Shown piece after piece: positions 1-9,826 of a stretch of DNA of 36,153 bases. The translations under genes were made by a program, and so were the position numbers. Source of the stretch: Acidimicrobiales bacterium (GTDB taxonomy: Bacteria > Actinomycetota > Acidimicrobiia > Acidimicrobiales > Ilumatobacteraceae); the NCBI GenBank assembly GCA_947465505.1, contig CANIBN010000005.1, forward strand, positions 1 through 36,153. The letters run 5' to 3'. A model generated the notes under the pieces. That model saw only the letters and a list, made by a program, of their open reading frames with translations, did not search any database and was not told the origin of the DNA. The number at the start of each line of letters is the position of its first letter. The stretch's first letter is position 1.

Positions 1-338
1 TCGATCTCCATGAGGCGCTCGGCGCCGAGGATGAAGGGCACCTCGTTCGCGAAACTGCCGAGCCAGTCGATGCGGTTGATGAGCGCCGTGACCTGTGGGA
101 AGGAGCGCACCTCGGTGAGCTTCTCGTACCCGCGGTGCATGTAGCCCGCTGACGGCTCAGCCCACACCACCTGCTCACCGTCGAGGCGAGCGATGATGCG
201 GAGTGTTCCGTGCGTTGCCGGGTGCTGCGGGCCGATGTTGAGGGTCATGCCCTCGGTCTCGAGTTCCACGTTCACCCGTGCATCAGCGGCCTGTGCCGCG
301 ATGTACGACAACTGACGACGTTCGTCGATCATGGTCAT
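1..338 (-). CDS. nuoD: NADH-quinone oxidoreductase subunit D, N-terminal part (runs off window)
   Basis: Reverse-strand translation MTMIDERRQLSYIAAQAADARVNVELETEGMTLNIGPQHPATHGTLRII... with the NuoD GPQHPATHG motif; lies downstream of nuoABC. Confidence 0.93.
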   Translation of the reverse strand, partial: MTMIDERRQLSYIAAQAADARVNVELETEGMTLNIGPQHPATHGTLRIIARLDGEQVVWAEPSAGYMHRGYEKLTEVRSFPQVTALINRIDWLGSFANEVPFILGAERLMEI

Positions 339-342
339 GGCG

Positions 343-1002
343 TCACTCACCTCCCTCTTCGTCGTCGCCGCCACCAGGCATCGGCTCTACGTCGGCGATG
401 CCGGGCCACGGCTTCACCAGTCGAGCCAACAGCGGGAAGTCCTTGCGCAGGGGGAACCCCTCGAACTCGGTCGGCAGGTACATGTGGCGCAGGTCGGGGT
501 GACCGGCGAAGTTGATGCCGAACATCTCCCACGCCTCACGCTCGTGCCAGTTGGCGCCTGCGTAGGCAGTGACCCACGACTCGACAGTCATCGACTCGGG
601 GACATCGGCCTTGATGTTGATGCCGACGTGCGCGGTGCTCGACACGACCCGGGCAAGCAATTGAAAGCGAGTCTCGCCGCCGGCATAACCCTGACGGATG
701 GTGTCGTCACGCTCGGGTGCCTCGGCGGTGGGATCTTCCTCGCCTCGGCCGAACGGCGAGGGCATCCAGTCGATGGCCGACAGGTAGCAGAAGTAGTCCA
801 TCCCCAACTGGTCACGCAGTGCGATGCCGGTGGCTCGCCATGCATCAGTGCGCACGCGCACCCACACATCGGCACCCGGCACTAGGTGGGAATCGAGCAG
901 TGCATCTCCGATCGCGCTGCGCAGGCGGTCGATGAGACCTTCGCGCAGGTGATCGGAGGCCAGTGCGGCGGGTGCGTCACCGGTTGACGACAATCGGCTC
1001 AC
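343..1002 (-). CDS. nuoC: NADH-quinone oxidoreductase subunit C
   Basis: ORF 219 aa with [38 protein letters not shown], characteristic of NuoC. Confidence 0.95.
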   Translation of the reverse strand: MSRLSSTGDAPAALASDHLREGLIDRLRSAIGDALLDSHLVPGADVWVRVRTDAWRATGIALRDQLGMDYFCYLSAIDWMPSPFGRGEEDPTAEAPERDDTIRQGYAGGETRFQLLARVVSSTAHVGINIKADVPESMTVESWVTAYAGANWHEREAWEMFGINFAGHPDLRHMYLPTEFEGFPLRKDFPLLARLVKPWPGIADVEPMPGGGDDEEGGE

Positions 1003-1516
1003 CCCTTGATTCGCTCGTCATCGGCTTGGTTCCTTCGCCCCGCCAGCGTGCGCCCATGTCCTCGTTCTTGATGCGCTGCTGCAGGAGCACCACACCCTCG
1101 AGCAGGGCCTCGGGCCGGGGCGGGCAACCGGGGACATACACGTCCACGGGGATGATCTGGTCGACACCCTTGGTGACCGAGTAGCTATCCCAGTACGGGC
1201 CGCCGCAGTTTGCGCACGATCCCATGGAGATCACGTACTTCGGCTCGGGCATCTGCTCGTAGAGACGCTTGATGGCCGGAGCCATCTTGTCGGTAACGGT
1301 GCCGGAGATGACCACGAGGTCGGCCTGACGGGGGCTCGCGGGAAGCGGGATGACGCCAAGGCGCATCACGTCGTAGCGCGGTGAGCCAAAGGCAGCGCCC
1401 ATCTCGATGGCGCAGCAGGCGAGACCCCACTGGTACACCCACACCGAGTACGAACGACCCAGGTTGAACAGAGAGGTAAGCGGCTTGGGGAGCCGGCCCT
1501 TGTCGACGATGCCCAT
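977..1516 (-). CDS. nuoB: NADH-quinone oxidoreductase subunit B
   Basis: [40 protein letters not shown]...[40 protein letters not shown]; Cys ligands for cluster N2 present; start trimmed from the longer ORF. Confidence 0.95.
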   Translation of the reverse strand: MGIVDKGRLPKPLTSLFNLGRSYSVWVYQWGLACCAIEMGAAFGSPRYDVMRLGVIPLPASPRQADLVVISGTVTDKMAPAIKRLYEQMPEPKYVISMGSCANCGGPYWDSYSVTKGVDQIIPVDVYVPGCPPRPEALLEGVVLLQQRIKNEDMGARWRGEGTKPMTSESRGEPIVVNR

Positions 1517-1526
1517 GGCTAGTTCC

Positions 1527-1943
1527 TCACACCCACCGCAGAACGCCCTTGCGCCAGGCGTACACCAGGCCAAGGAGGAGAACGAACACGAACACCGCCA
1601 TCTCCGTGAGACCGAAGCCGGCGTAACGCTCAAGCTGGGTTGCCCACGGGAAGATGAACACGGCCTCGACGTCGAACATGACGAAGAGAAGCGCAAAGAT
1701 GTAGTAGCGGATCTGGCTCTGCGACCAGCCGTCGCCGACAGGGTCCACACCGCTTTCGTACGGAATGGATTTTTCGACAGTTGGGCGCTTGGGACGGAGC
1801 AGGGCGCTCAATCCCAGCAACAGCCCGGCCAACAACAGGCCAAGCGTTCCGAAGATGGCAACCGTGAGCCACCCGCGCAGGAAGCTCGAGAAGTCTGTGG
1901 GCATCGGATGCGACGCTACTACGGCGGCACTTTCCGACAGCAA
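1527..1943 (-). CDS. nuoA: NADH-quinone oxidoreductase subunit A
   Basis: Small 3-TM protein with [44 protein letters not shown]; true start may be the internal MPTDF. Confidence 0.93.
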   Translation of the reverse strand: MLSESAAVVASHPMPTDFSSFLRGWLTVAIFGTLGLLLAGLLLGLSALLRPKRPTVEKSIPYESGVDPVGDGWSQSQIRYYIFALLFVMFDVEAVFIFPWATQLERYAGFGLTEMAVFVFVLLLGLVYAWRKGVLRWV

Positions 1944-1974
1944 ACCCTCGCGTTCGCGGCTGGTCGGGACGGGC

Positions 1975-3606
1975 TCAGGCGCCGTCGCCGAGTTGCTCCT
2001 CGAGGGCGGCGAGTTCTTCCTCGGTGCCCTGAGGACGCGGCCCGACGAACCATTTCCGGCCGGACAGCGTCCAGTACAGCCCGAACCCGAGGGCTGCGAG
2101 AAGGAGGATCGGACCGGTGAAGTTCACGTTGTTCTGGTGGTAGGTCACCACCTCGCCGGCGGTGCCCGCTCCCACCACGGTGGACCCGAACGGTGGCCAG
2201 AACGGCCGGAACACCGGCCCGACGAAGAGAACCGTGATCACCGCAATCCAGCCAAGCGCCGTCCAGCCAACGAGCCGATGGCGCCCCTTCAGGTGCCAAG
2301 GTCCCACCTGGAAGTCCGCAGTGCGAAGCCGCAGGTAGATGGGGATGGCGTACGAGAGGTACAGGCCGATCACGCAGATCCCGGTGAGGGCGAAGAAGGC
2401 CGTGGAGACGCCGCCTTTTTGGTAGATCGACACCAGGCCAACGGCAAGCGCCAGCCCGACAGCCAGCCAGATCGAATTCGTTGGGGTCCGCGTCCGACGG
2501 TTGATGCGGTGCCACAGACGGGAGCCAGGCAGGGCGCCGTCCCGGCTGAAGGCGTAGATCATCCGGCTGTTCGCCGTCACACAGGCCAAACCGCAGAAGA
2601 ACTGGCCGACGATTGCCACGAGGATCACGAATTTGGCCATTCCGGTGCCGAGGGCGCTCGAGAACAGCCGAGGAGCAGCGTTCACGAGGAAGGCGTCACC
2701 CGGGCCACCAAACGCGATGGTGCTGTACGCCGAATCGCCCTTGGGGAGGGTCTTGTTCATGGCGAGGCAAAGCACCAGGGCAGCGACGGCGGAGACGTAG
2801 ATGGACCGGACAATCGCAGTCGGCGCTGCCCGGGCGGCGCCGACGGTCTCCTCGCTGACGTGGGCTGATGCGTCAAACCCCGTGATCGTGAACTGGGCGA
2901 GGAGTAAACCAATTCCGAACATGTAGACCACAACGAACCCCTTGCCACTCCAGCCAGCAAGGACGCCCTGTTGACCGTCGAGGACGTGCGCCCAGCCCCG
3001 CTGTTCCCCCCGGCTCGAGAGGGTGAGCGCCAGCACTAGGGCGGCCACGCCGGCTAGGTGCCACCACACGCTGACATCGCCGAGGACCTTGACGAGGCGA
3101 ACGCCGAACGCATTCAGCAGGCCGTGCAAGAGCAAAAGGCCTGCGTAGAGGCCAAAAACGGTCCAGGCGGTCAGGCGGAATCCTGGGCTGTGGAGACGGA
3201 TGAAGTACCCGATGAAGATGGCGAGGCCATAGTCGACGCTCGCCGTGGTCCCCACCTGGCCGACGAGATTGAACCAGCCGGTAAACCATGCCCAACGCGG
3301 GCCGTTGCGGCGCGCCAACTTGGCTGACCAGTAGTACAGGCCGCCTGCGGTGGGGTAGGCCGAACAGATCTCGCCCATGGCCATCCCGACCAGCATCGAG
3401 AAGAAACCCACGATGACCCAGCCGAGGGCAATGACCCGGGGCCCTCCGGTGACGAGCCCCAGCCAGTAAGAGAGCAGGGCGCCGGACAGCACCGAGATGA
3501 TCGAGAAACTGATAGCGAAATTGCTGAAACCGCCGAGACCCCGTCGGAGTTCCTGGGCATAACCGAGACGGTGGAGCGTCGCCCGGTCCTCGTCGATGCC
3601 GCTCAA
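1975..3606 (-). CDS. APC-superfamily amino acid permease
   Basis: ~12 TM segments; GGFSNFAISFSIISVLSG...AYPTAGGLYYWSAKLA, typical of the eukaryote-like GABA/amino acid permease branch of APC. Confidence 0.85.
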   Translation of the reverse strand: MSGIDEDRATLHRLGYAQELRRGLGGFSNFAISFSIISVLSGALLSYWLGLVTGGPRVIALGWVIVGFFSMLVGMAMGEICSAYPTAGGLYYWSAKLARRNGPRWAWFTGWFNLVGQVGTTASVDYGLAIFIGYFIRLHSPGFRLTAWTVFGLYAGLLLLHGLLNAFGVRLVKVLGDVSVWWHLAGVAALVLALTLSSRGEQRGWAHVLDGQQGVLAGWSGKGFVVVYMFGIGLLLAQFTITGFDASAHVSEETVGAARAAPTAIVRSIYVSAVAALVLCLAMNKTLPKGDSAYSTIAFGGPGDAFLVNAAPRLFSSALGTGMAKFVILVAIVGQFFCGLACVTANSRMIYAFSRDGALPGSRLWHRINRRTRTPTNSIWLAVGLALAVGLVSIYQKGGVSTAFFALTGICVIGLYLSYAIPIYLRLRTADFQVGPWHLKGRHRLVGWTALGWIAVITVLFVGPVFRPFWPPFGSTVVGAGTAGEVVTYHQNNVNFTGPILLLAALGFGLYWTLSGRKWFVGPRPQGTEEELAALEEQLGDGA

Positions 3607-3632
3607 GGTTCCCCCCAGGTCCGCACGCCGGC

Positions 3633-4298
3633 TCAGCCGACCTCGCCGAGGAACCAGTCCACGAGGCGCCCGCAGGCCAGACGTGAACGCCCTACCTCGC
3701 CCCGGGTTCGCTGTCGCAGTTCGTCCGGGACGATGCCCAGGCGTTCGAGTTCATCGGCACCCCCCGTGCTCCACCGGGTGACGATCGACTCGTTTACCTC
3801 CGGGTGGAACTGCAGCCCAACCGTACGGCCCATACGAAATGCCTGCTCAGCGCGGTCGCTGCGGCCGAGTCGGACGGCGTCCGGGGGGACGACAAACCGA
3901 TCGGAATGCCACTGGAACCACGGTCCGTCGCCGGCCAGTGCAGGAAGCGCGGAGTCCACGTTCCACCAACCAACCTCCGGTTCGGGAGCACGCGCCACCG
4001 AACCCCCGAGGGTGTGGGCCAGCATCTGGGCCCCGAAACAGATCCCGAGGATAGGGACGCCTCGGTCGTGGGCGGCCTGCAGCAGCGCCGACTCCGACGT
4101 GACCCACTGCTGGACGTGCTCCCAGTAGACCGACCAGTCCGACCCGAGCGACACCACCAAGTCCACACCGTCGAGGGTCGGCCAGTCACCCGGCCGTTCG
4201 CGGTGGCACTCCGCAAAGGCGTAGCCCGCATTGCGGAGATGCTCCCCGACATAGCCCGGGTCGGCGTCGTATCCATTGGCCACCAGAAGGGCGCGCAC
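3633..4298 (-). CDS. Class I glutamine amidotransferase-like protein (GMP synthase GATase-like)
   Basis: GVPILGICFGAQMLAHTLGG nucleophile elbow, WFQWHSD and GLQFHPEV motifs. Confidence 0.85.
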   Translation of the reverse strand: MRALLVANGYDADPGYVGEHLRNAGYAFAECHRERPGDWPTLDGVDLVVSLGSDWSVYWEHVQQWVTSESALLQAAHDRGVPILGICFGAQMLAHTLGGSVARAPEPEVGWWNVDSALPALAGDGPWFQWHSDRFVVPPDAVRLGRSDRAEQAFRMGRTVGLQFHPEVNESIVTRWSTGGADELERLGIVPDELRQRTRGEVGRSRLACGRLVDWFLGEVG

Positions 4299-4318
4299 GT
4301 CGGTACGTTAGGCGTTGC

Positions 4319-5554
4319 ATGGCGTCCTCACCTGCCCCCGATGATGCGCTGATCCAGCAGGCCCGTGCCGCAGGTAGGGGCGTGGTGAAGCACACCCCGG
4401 TTACGTCGTCGGCAGCAATCAGCGAGGCGTGCGCAGGATCAGTGGTGCTGAAGGCGGAGAACCTCCAACGCACAGGGTCGTTCAAGATCCGCGGCGCCAT
4501 GGCCAAGGTGTCATCGCTCGGGGACGCAGCTGCCCGAGGTGTGACGGCCGGTAGCGCCGGAAACCACGCCCAAGCGCTCGCGTTTGCGGCGCGCCACCAC
4601 GGTGTCCCCTGCCAGATCTTCGTGCCCGCCGGTGCGCCGATCTCCAAGACCGAGGCCTGCCGCGCCTACGGCGCCGAGGTAATCGAGGGCGGTGACTCGC
4701 TGTCCGAGGCAGTTGCTGCAGCGAAGGCTCGTGCTGCCGAATCCGGCATGACGTTCTGCCACCCGTACGACGATCCGGTCACCGTTGCCGGGCAGGCGAC
4801 GCTCGGCCTCGAACTGCTCGCAGACCTCCCCGAGTTGCGCCGGGTGATCGTTCCGCTCGGCGGTGGCGGCCTCGCGGCCGGAATCGCAATTGCGGTGAAG
4901 CGGGCACGGCCTGACGTGAAGGTGATCGGCGTGCAGACCGACGTGTGCGCACCGTACGCAAATCAGCCAGCACCCGAAGGAGCAGTACTCACGCTCGCCG
5001 ATGGCATCGCCGTGAAACTGCCAGGTGACATCACCCGTCCACTCATCGAGGCATTCCTCGACGATGTGGTCACCGTGAGCGAGGACGCCATCGCCGACGC
5101 AATGGTGCTGCTCATGGAACGCTCGAAACTGTTCGTCGAAGGCGCTGGCGCAGTGGGCGTTGCTGCGCTGATGAGCGAGCGCGTCGCGCCGGCCCGCTCG
5201 GGCACGACCTGCGTGGTGCTCTCGGGCGGCAACGTCGACCTCGGAGTGGTGCCCGGCCTCATCCGACGTCACGAGACGCGTGCAGGACGTCGCATGATCC
5301 TGTTCGTCCGGATCAGCGATCGTCCCGGTGGTCTGGCCAATTTGCTCACGATCCTTGCCCGCGCCGGTGCGAACATCATCGAGGTGGAACACGTGCGCGA
5401 AGGCATCGATCTCCACGTGCGCGAGACCGGCGTGCAGGTTGCCCTCGAGGTGCGCAATCCGCAGCACGCCGAGTCGGTGGTGGAGGCTGCTGAGGCCGGC
5501 GGCTACGAGGTCACCGAACTCCACGCCTCTCGGTGGACGGGTCTCAACACCTAA
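4319..5554 (+). CDS. ilvA: Threonine ammonia-lyase with C-terminal ACT domain
   Basis: ENLQRTGSFKIRGA PLP lysine motif, GGGGLAAG loop, C-terminal ACT-like region. Confidence 0.88.
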   Translation: MASSPAPDDALIQQARAAGRGVVKHTPVTSSAAISEACAGSVVLKAENLQRTGSFKIRGAMAKVSSLGDAAARGVTAGSAGNHAQALAFAARHHGVPCQIFVPAGAPISKTEACRAYGAEVIEGGDSLSEAVAAAKARAAESGMTFCHPYDDPVTVAGQATLGLELLADLPELRRVIVPLGGGGLAAGIAIAVKRARPDVKVIGVQTDVCAPYANQPAPEGAVLTLADGIAVKLPGDITRPLIEAFLDDVVTVSEDAIADAMVLLMERSKLFVEGAGAVGVAALMSERVAPARSGTTCVVLSGGNVDLGVVPGLIRRHETRAGRRMILFVRISDRPGGLANLLTILARAGANIIEVEHVREGIDLHVRETGVQVALEVRNPQHAESVVEAAEAGGYEVTELHASRWTGLNT

Positions 5555-5619
5555 CCGATTCCTCGGGCAGCGTTTCCCAGTCGGACGACGCCAACCGAGA
5601 CTGACTAGGGTGATCCGCT

Positions 5620-6213
5620 GTGGCAGATCGGACAACGTTCGCGGATCAGGCGATGCAGTACGCCCCGCAGTTGTACGCGGCCGCACTTCGGCTCACCCGA
5701 AACCCGTCCGACGCCGAGGACCTCGTTCAGGAGACGTTCCTGAAGGCGTACCGCGGCTTCGGTGGGTTCGAGGAGGGGTCGAACCTGCGCGCATGGCTCT
5801 ACCGGATCCTCACGAACAACTACATCAACACCTACCGCAGCAAGCAGAGGCGCCCCGACGAGACCGACCTCGCCGACGTGGAGGACCTCTACCTGTACCG
5901 CCGCCTGGACAACCTCGAACAGGCCATGGCCAGCCGGAGCGCCGAGGACCAGTTGCTCGACCTGTTCACCGATGACGAGGTGAAGGCGGCGCTCGAGGAG
6001 CTCCCGGACAACTTCCGATTGCCGGTGCTGCTCGCCGATGTGGAGGGTTTTTCCTACAAGGAAATGGCCGACATGCTGGGACTTCCCATCGGAACCGTGA
6101 TGTCGCGCCTCCACCGGGGAAGAAAAGCGATGCACAAGCGGTTGTACGAATTTGCCATGGAACGTGGCCTCGTCGAGCGAGGCACACCCACAACGGCAGA
6201 TACCCCCTCGTGA
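5620..6213 (+). CDS. sigR: RNA polymerase ECF sigma factor, SigR/SigH (redox-response) type
   Basis: Region 2 [17 protein letters not shown], region 4 [41 protein letters not shown]; followed by a ZAS anti-sigma gene. Confidence 0.85.
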   Translation: MADRTTFADQAMQYAPQLYAAALRLTRNPSDAEDLVQETFLKAYRGFGGFEEGSNLRAWLYRILTNNYINTYRSKQRRPDETDLADVEDLYLYRRLDNLEQAMASRSAEDQLLDLFTDDEVKAALEELPDNFRLPVLLADVEGFSYKEMADMLGLPIGTVMSRLHRGRKAMHKRLYEFAMERGLVERGTPTTADTPS

Positions 6214-6243
6214 TCACCCTGACCACCCGCCCGGAGCCCTCGA

Positions 6244-6525
6244 ATGGCTGACTGCAACGAGACCCTGCGCGAGCTGCAGACTTATCTCGACGGCGAACTG
6301 CCGGACGACATGAAGTACGTCATCGACGACCATCTGCTCGAGTGCACCGACTGCATGCAGGCCTTTGACTTCCATGCGGAGCTGAAACTGGTCATCGCCA
6401 CGAAGTGCAAGACCGATGCCATGCCGGCATCGCTCTTCGGACGGATCGAGGCCTGTTTCGGCATCGAAGCCGACGAGTTCGTCGTTGACGGCCTCGACAG
6501 CGTCGATCCCGACCTCCCTGCGTAG
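6244..6525 (+). CDS. rsrA: Zinc-binding anti-sigma factor, RsrA-like
   Basis: ZAS signature DDHLLECTDC (HX3CX2C) plus N-terminal Cys, ~93 aa, directly downstream of the SigR-like gene. Confidence 0.82.
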   Translation: MADCNETLRELQTYLDGELPDDMKYVIDDHLLECTDCMQAFDFHAELKLVIATKCKTDAMPASLFGRIEACFGIEADEFVVDGLDSVDPDLPA

Positions 6526-6586
6526 CGGTTGGCCCTCTCCCGACGGAATTGCGCCGGGACCCCCGTCCACTGGCTACGCTGGAAGC

Positions 6587-6727
6587 ATGCTTGCGGCCGA
6601 AATCTGGCATTGGTGGCTTGGACTCATCCTCGTGGGAGCCGGCGCCTTGGCGATCCTCCAGGTGGTTGTTGGCTACCTGCGCAAGGTGGTTGCGCCGCAG
6701 TACCCGAAGCGCCGTCAGCGTTCCTGA
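6587..6727 (+). CDS. Small single-TM protein (46 aa)
   Basis: MLAAEIWHWWLGLILVGAGALAILQVVVGYLRKVVAPQYPKRRQRS; -10-like TACGCT six nt before the ATG. Confidence 0.6.
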   Translation: MLAAEIWHWWLGLILVGAGALAILQVVVGYLRKVVAPQYPKRRQRS

Positions 6728-6751
6728 CCGTGCCCGGCTCGCCGGTCTGTC

Positions 6752-7636
6752 ATGACTGAGCCTGCCGACCTTCTCCAACGCTGCACGTTTCCCCCTGCTC
6801 ACACCTCGGTCACCTGTGCCGTGTCCGGCGGCGCCGATTCGCTTGCGTTGCTCGTGCTCGCCACCCGTGCTGGCTGTGCAGTCACTGCGGTACACGTTGA
6901 CCACGGCGTTCGTGAGGGTTCCGAACGCGAGGCCGACGTTGTGGCAGCTGCTGCCGATCGCTTCGGTGCACGGTTCCGGGCCGAACGAGTGAGCGTGGCA
7001 CCCGGAGCAAACCTCGAGGCGCGATTGCGGGCCGCTCGATACGGCGTGCTCCCCGACGATGCCCTCACCGGCCACACCGCTGACGACCAGGCCGAGACCG
7101 TGCTGCTCAATCTGGTGCGCGGTGCCGGCAGCACCGGACTCGCAGGCATGCGCAGTGCGAACCACCCGTTGCTTGCACTCCGTCGCTTCGAGACGGTCGC
7201 GCTGTGCGCGTCACTGGGTCTCGAGCCCGTGGTCGATCCCTCGAACTCGTCCAGTGCCTACCGCCGCAATCGCGTACGACACGAATTGCTCCCGCTGGCC
7301 GATTCGATCGCCGAACGAGACGTAGCGACGCTCATTGCCCGCACAGCCTCGTTGCTGCGCGAGGACGATGACCTGCTGGAGACACTGTCGCTCGACATCG
7401 ACCCCACCGATGCACGCGCCGTGAGCGGCGCACCGCGGCCGCTTGCCATGCGCGCGATCCGACGCTGGCTCGTCCCGCACCTGTGCGGCTACCCGCCCGA
7501 TCTGGACGCGGTCGAGCGTGTGCTCGATGTGGCGTGCGGACGGGCCACAGCCTGCGAAGTGAGCGGCGGTGTGACAATCCGACGTTCTGCGCAACAACTC
7601 GCCGTTCTCGCTACGCCACCGCGCACGGCGCGTTAG
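6752..7636 (+). CDS. tilS: tRNA(Ile)-lysidine synthase
   Basis: N-type ATP pyrophosphatase SGGADS motif, HVDHGVREGSEREAD, GHTADDQAETVLLNLVRGAG. Confidence 0.93.
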   Translation: MTEPADLLQRCTFPPAHTSVTCAVSGGADSLALLVLATRAGCAVTAVHVDHGVREGSEREADVVAAAADRFGARFRAERVSVAPGANLEARLRAARYGVLPDDALTGHTADDQAETVLLNLVRGAGSTGLAGMRSANHPLLALRRFETVALCASLGLEPVVDPSNSSSAYRRNRVRHELLPLADSIAERDVATLIARTASLLREDDDLLETLSLDIDPTDARAVSGAPRPLAMRAIRRWLVPHLCGYPPDLDAVERVLDVACGRATACEVSGGVTIRRSAQQLAVLATPPRTAR

Positions 7637-7667
7637 AGTTGCTCCTCGTGACGAAAGGCTGGTGGTG

Positions 7668-8180
7668 ATGCCCCCGAGACTGCGCGGCAAGTGGGCTCTC
7701 GGCATCACGCCCCGGAACTTCACCTGGATCCTCAAGGACAAGCTCGCGATCTGTGAGCGTCCCGGTGGCTACGGCGACAACCATCGTCGTGTGCGCCGTC
7801 AGGAAGAGATCATCTGGTTGCGCGAAAACGGTTTCGGTTGCGTCATCTCACTCATCCCGGCACCTCACAACCTGCACAACTACGACGAACTCGGTGTGAA
7901 CTATCGCCATCGTCCCTTCACGGGCGCAGAAGATCTTGCTCAGTGGCTCACGGCCTTCTACCGAGAACTCGACGTGCTGCTCCTCGAGGGAACCAAGGTG
8001 ATCCTGCACGCCGAGGAAGTGGGCGACCGCATCGTCGGCATCATGGGTGGGTACATCCGGTGGTGCGGCCTCGTCAAGGAAGGCACGCAGGCCATCGCGA
8101 TCACGGAGCGAATTGCACAGCGTCAACTCGATCCCTTTGCCCGTGAGGTCATCCTCATGGCGGCGAGTCTCCGCTCGTAA
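7668..8180 (+). CDS. Dual-specificity/tyrosine phosphatase-fold protein lacking the catalytic cysteine (putative pseudophosphatase)
   Basis: VILHAEEVGDRIVGIMGGYIRW aligns to the HCX5R P-loop with Ala at the Cys position; in-frame GTG at 7662 is an alternative start. Confidence 0.6.
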   Translation: MPPRLRGKWALGITPRNFTWILKDKLAICERPGGYGDNHRRVRRQEEIIWLRENGFGCVISLIPAPHNLHNYDELGVNYRHRPFTGAEDLAQWLTAFYRELDVLLLEGTKVILHAEEVGDRIVGIMGGYIRWCGLVKEGTQAIAITERIAQRQLDPFAREVILMAASLRS

Positions 8181-8227
8181 GTCACCCGGGCTCTGCTGGA
8201 GCCGGTATCGGACGAGCGCCTGACCTC

Positions 8228-8237
8228 AGCTGAGGCC
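8228..8237. repeat. Candidate target-site duplication, left copy
   Basis: AGCTGAGGCC, 2 nt outside the left inverted repeat; same 10-mer at 9864-9873. Confidence 0.6.
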
Positions 8238-8239
8238 CG

Positions 8240-8273
8240 GTTCGGCAGCAAGGTGAGGTCGGTGTGCAAAAGT
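8240..8273 (+). repeat. Left terminal inverted repeat
   Basis: GTTCGGCAGCAAGGTGA GGTCGG TGTGCAAAAGT. Confidence 0.85.
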
Positions 8274-8307
8274 GGCGTGTCACACCCCTGTGCGCACCAT
8301 GTGCGGT

Positions 8308-9717
8308 ATGGCTGGCGGCGAGTATGTGACGAGGGCGGTGAGGTTCACGCTCGACCCGACACCAGCCCAGCAGCGCATGCTGCGCAGCTACTGCGGTGCT
8401 GCCCGTTTCGGGTTCAACTGGGCGCTCGGTCGGGTGAAGGACAACCTCGCAGTCCGGGCCGTCGAACGTGAGGCAGGTGTCGACGAGGATGCGTTGACGC
8501 CGTCGATCTCGTGGTCGAAGTACAGCCTGCGCAAGCAGTTCAACGCCGAGAAGGCGGATGTCGCCCCGTGGTGGTCAGAGGTTGCCAAGCACTGTTTCGA
8601 CACCGGGATCATCCAGGCTGCGGACGCGTTGCGCAACTGGTCGGATGCCAAACACGGCCGCCGGCGAGGACACATGGGTTTCCCGTCGTTCCGGTCGAAG
8701 AGACGTCCGATGCAGTCCGTGAGCTTCGTCGAGTTGAACCATCAACTCTCCTGGCTGAACGAGTCCCGCCATGCAGTTCGCCTGATGCTTCCCCAGGCTC
8801 TGGTCCAGTCGAAGGACCAGCGTGTGCGTGCCAAAGCCCGGTTGCTGGCGTGGGTGCACACGGTCGAATCCACTCGTCGCCTGTACCGGCTCGTCGAGGA
8901 CGGTAGGGCAACGATTCAGAAGGTGACGTTCTCACATCGTGGCGGACGCTGGCATGTGTCGTTCCAAGTCCGACACCGTGCTGCGCATGCCCCGACACCC
9001 AAGCCGGGCCGCAAGCTCGGCGACGTGGTCGGTGTCGACATGGGCATCAAGCACCTCGCCACGGTGTCCCAGCCCGTGCCAGGCGTGTCGGACGACGACG
9101 GCCACGTCGCGAACCCCAAAGTCCTTGCCGAACAGCTGCGTCGTCTGCGACGACTCGACCGGCGCATCGCACGCAGCCAGACAGGATCGAAGAACCGGGC
9201 CCGGTTGCTGCAACGTCGAGCACGGTTGCACGGCCAGATCGCCAACACCCGGGCGTTACACCTGCACGCCCTGGCGAACACGCTGGCCGGCGGGTTCGAC
9301 ATCGTCGGCATCGAAGACCTGAACGTGAAAGGCATGAGCCACAAGAAACGGCGCCTCGGCCGTCACCTCGCCGACGCGTCACTCGCCGAGCTACGACGCC
9401 TGCTCACGTACAAGACCGCCGATCACGGGCACCGTCTGGTGGTCGTGGATCGGTTCTATCCGTCGTCGAAGACCTGTTCGACCTGTGGCGCAGTGAAAGC
9501 CAAACTGCCGCTGCACGCCCGGACCTTCGACTGCGAACACTGCGACGCTCATGTCGATCGTGATGTGAACGCCGCGCACAACATTGCCCGTGAAGCCGTC
9601 AGGCTGCACGGGAGCACCTCCCACGAGGACGTCGCCGGGCTACGACCGGAGACGGTAAACGCTGACTCGAGGCTGTGTCAGACCGACCAGGGCGACCTGG
9701 CGGCAACGGCCGTTTGA
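8308..9717 (+). CDS. tnpB: RNA-guided endonuclease TnpB/OrfB family protein
   Basis: RuvC-like residues GVDMGIKHLA, GIEDLNVKGM and DRDVNAAHNIA; zinc ribbon CSTCGAVKAK...FDCEHC; N-terminal RFTLDPTPAQQRMLRSYCGAARFGFNWAL. Start uncertain (8299, 8308 or GTG 8326). Confidence 0.9.
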   Translation: MAGGEYVTRAVRFTLDPTPAQQRMLRSYCGAARFGFNWALGRVKDNLAVRAVEREAGVDEDALTPSISWSKYSLRKQFNAEKADVAPWWSEVAKHCFDTGIIQAADALRNWSDAKHGRRRGHMGFPSFRSKRRPMQSVSFVELNHQLSWLNESRHAVRLMLPQALVQSKDQRVRAKARLLAWVHTVESTRRLYRLVEDGRATIQKVTFSHRGGRWHVSFQVRHRAAHAPTPKPGRKLGDVVGVDMGIKHLATVSQPVPGVSDDDGHVANPKVLAEQLRRLRRLDRRIARSQTGSKNRARLLQRRARLHGQIANTRALHLHALANTLAGGFDIVGIEDLNVKGMSHKKRRLGRHLADASLAELRRLLTYKTADHGHRLVVVDRFYPSSKTCSTCGAVKAKLPLHARTFDCEHCDAHVDRDVNAAHNIAREAVRLHGSTSHEDVAGLRPETVNADSRLCQTDQGDLAATAV

Positions 9718-9736
9718 GAGCAGAACCACACAACGA

Positions 9737-9766
9737 GACAACCCCCACCGCAAGGCAGGGGTTGTC
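9737..9766 (+). ncRNA. Hairpin 3' of tnpB, candidate part of omega-RNA (reRNA)/right-end hairpin or terminator
   Basis: GACAACCCC-N12-GGGGTTGTC, 9-bp perfect stem just after the tnpB stop, where TnpB guide RNAs normally lie. Confidence 0.45.
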
Positions 9767-9826
9767 CGTGTCAGATGTGGACGGGTTGCCGGCAACGGCG
9801 ACCGGTTCGACAGCAGAGCGAGATGG

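Noticed and set aside
1407-2868. Long plus-strand ORFs (237 and 367 aa) antisense to nuoA and the permease
   Set aside because: High-GC antisense frames with no recognisable motif; the minus strand encodes clear NuoA and APC transporter sequences.
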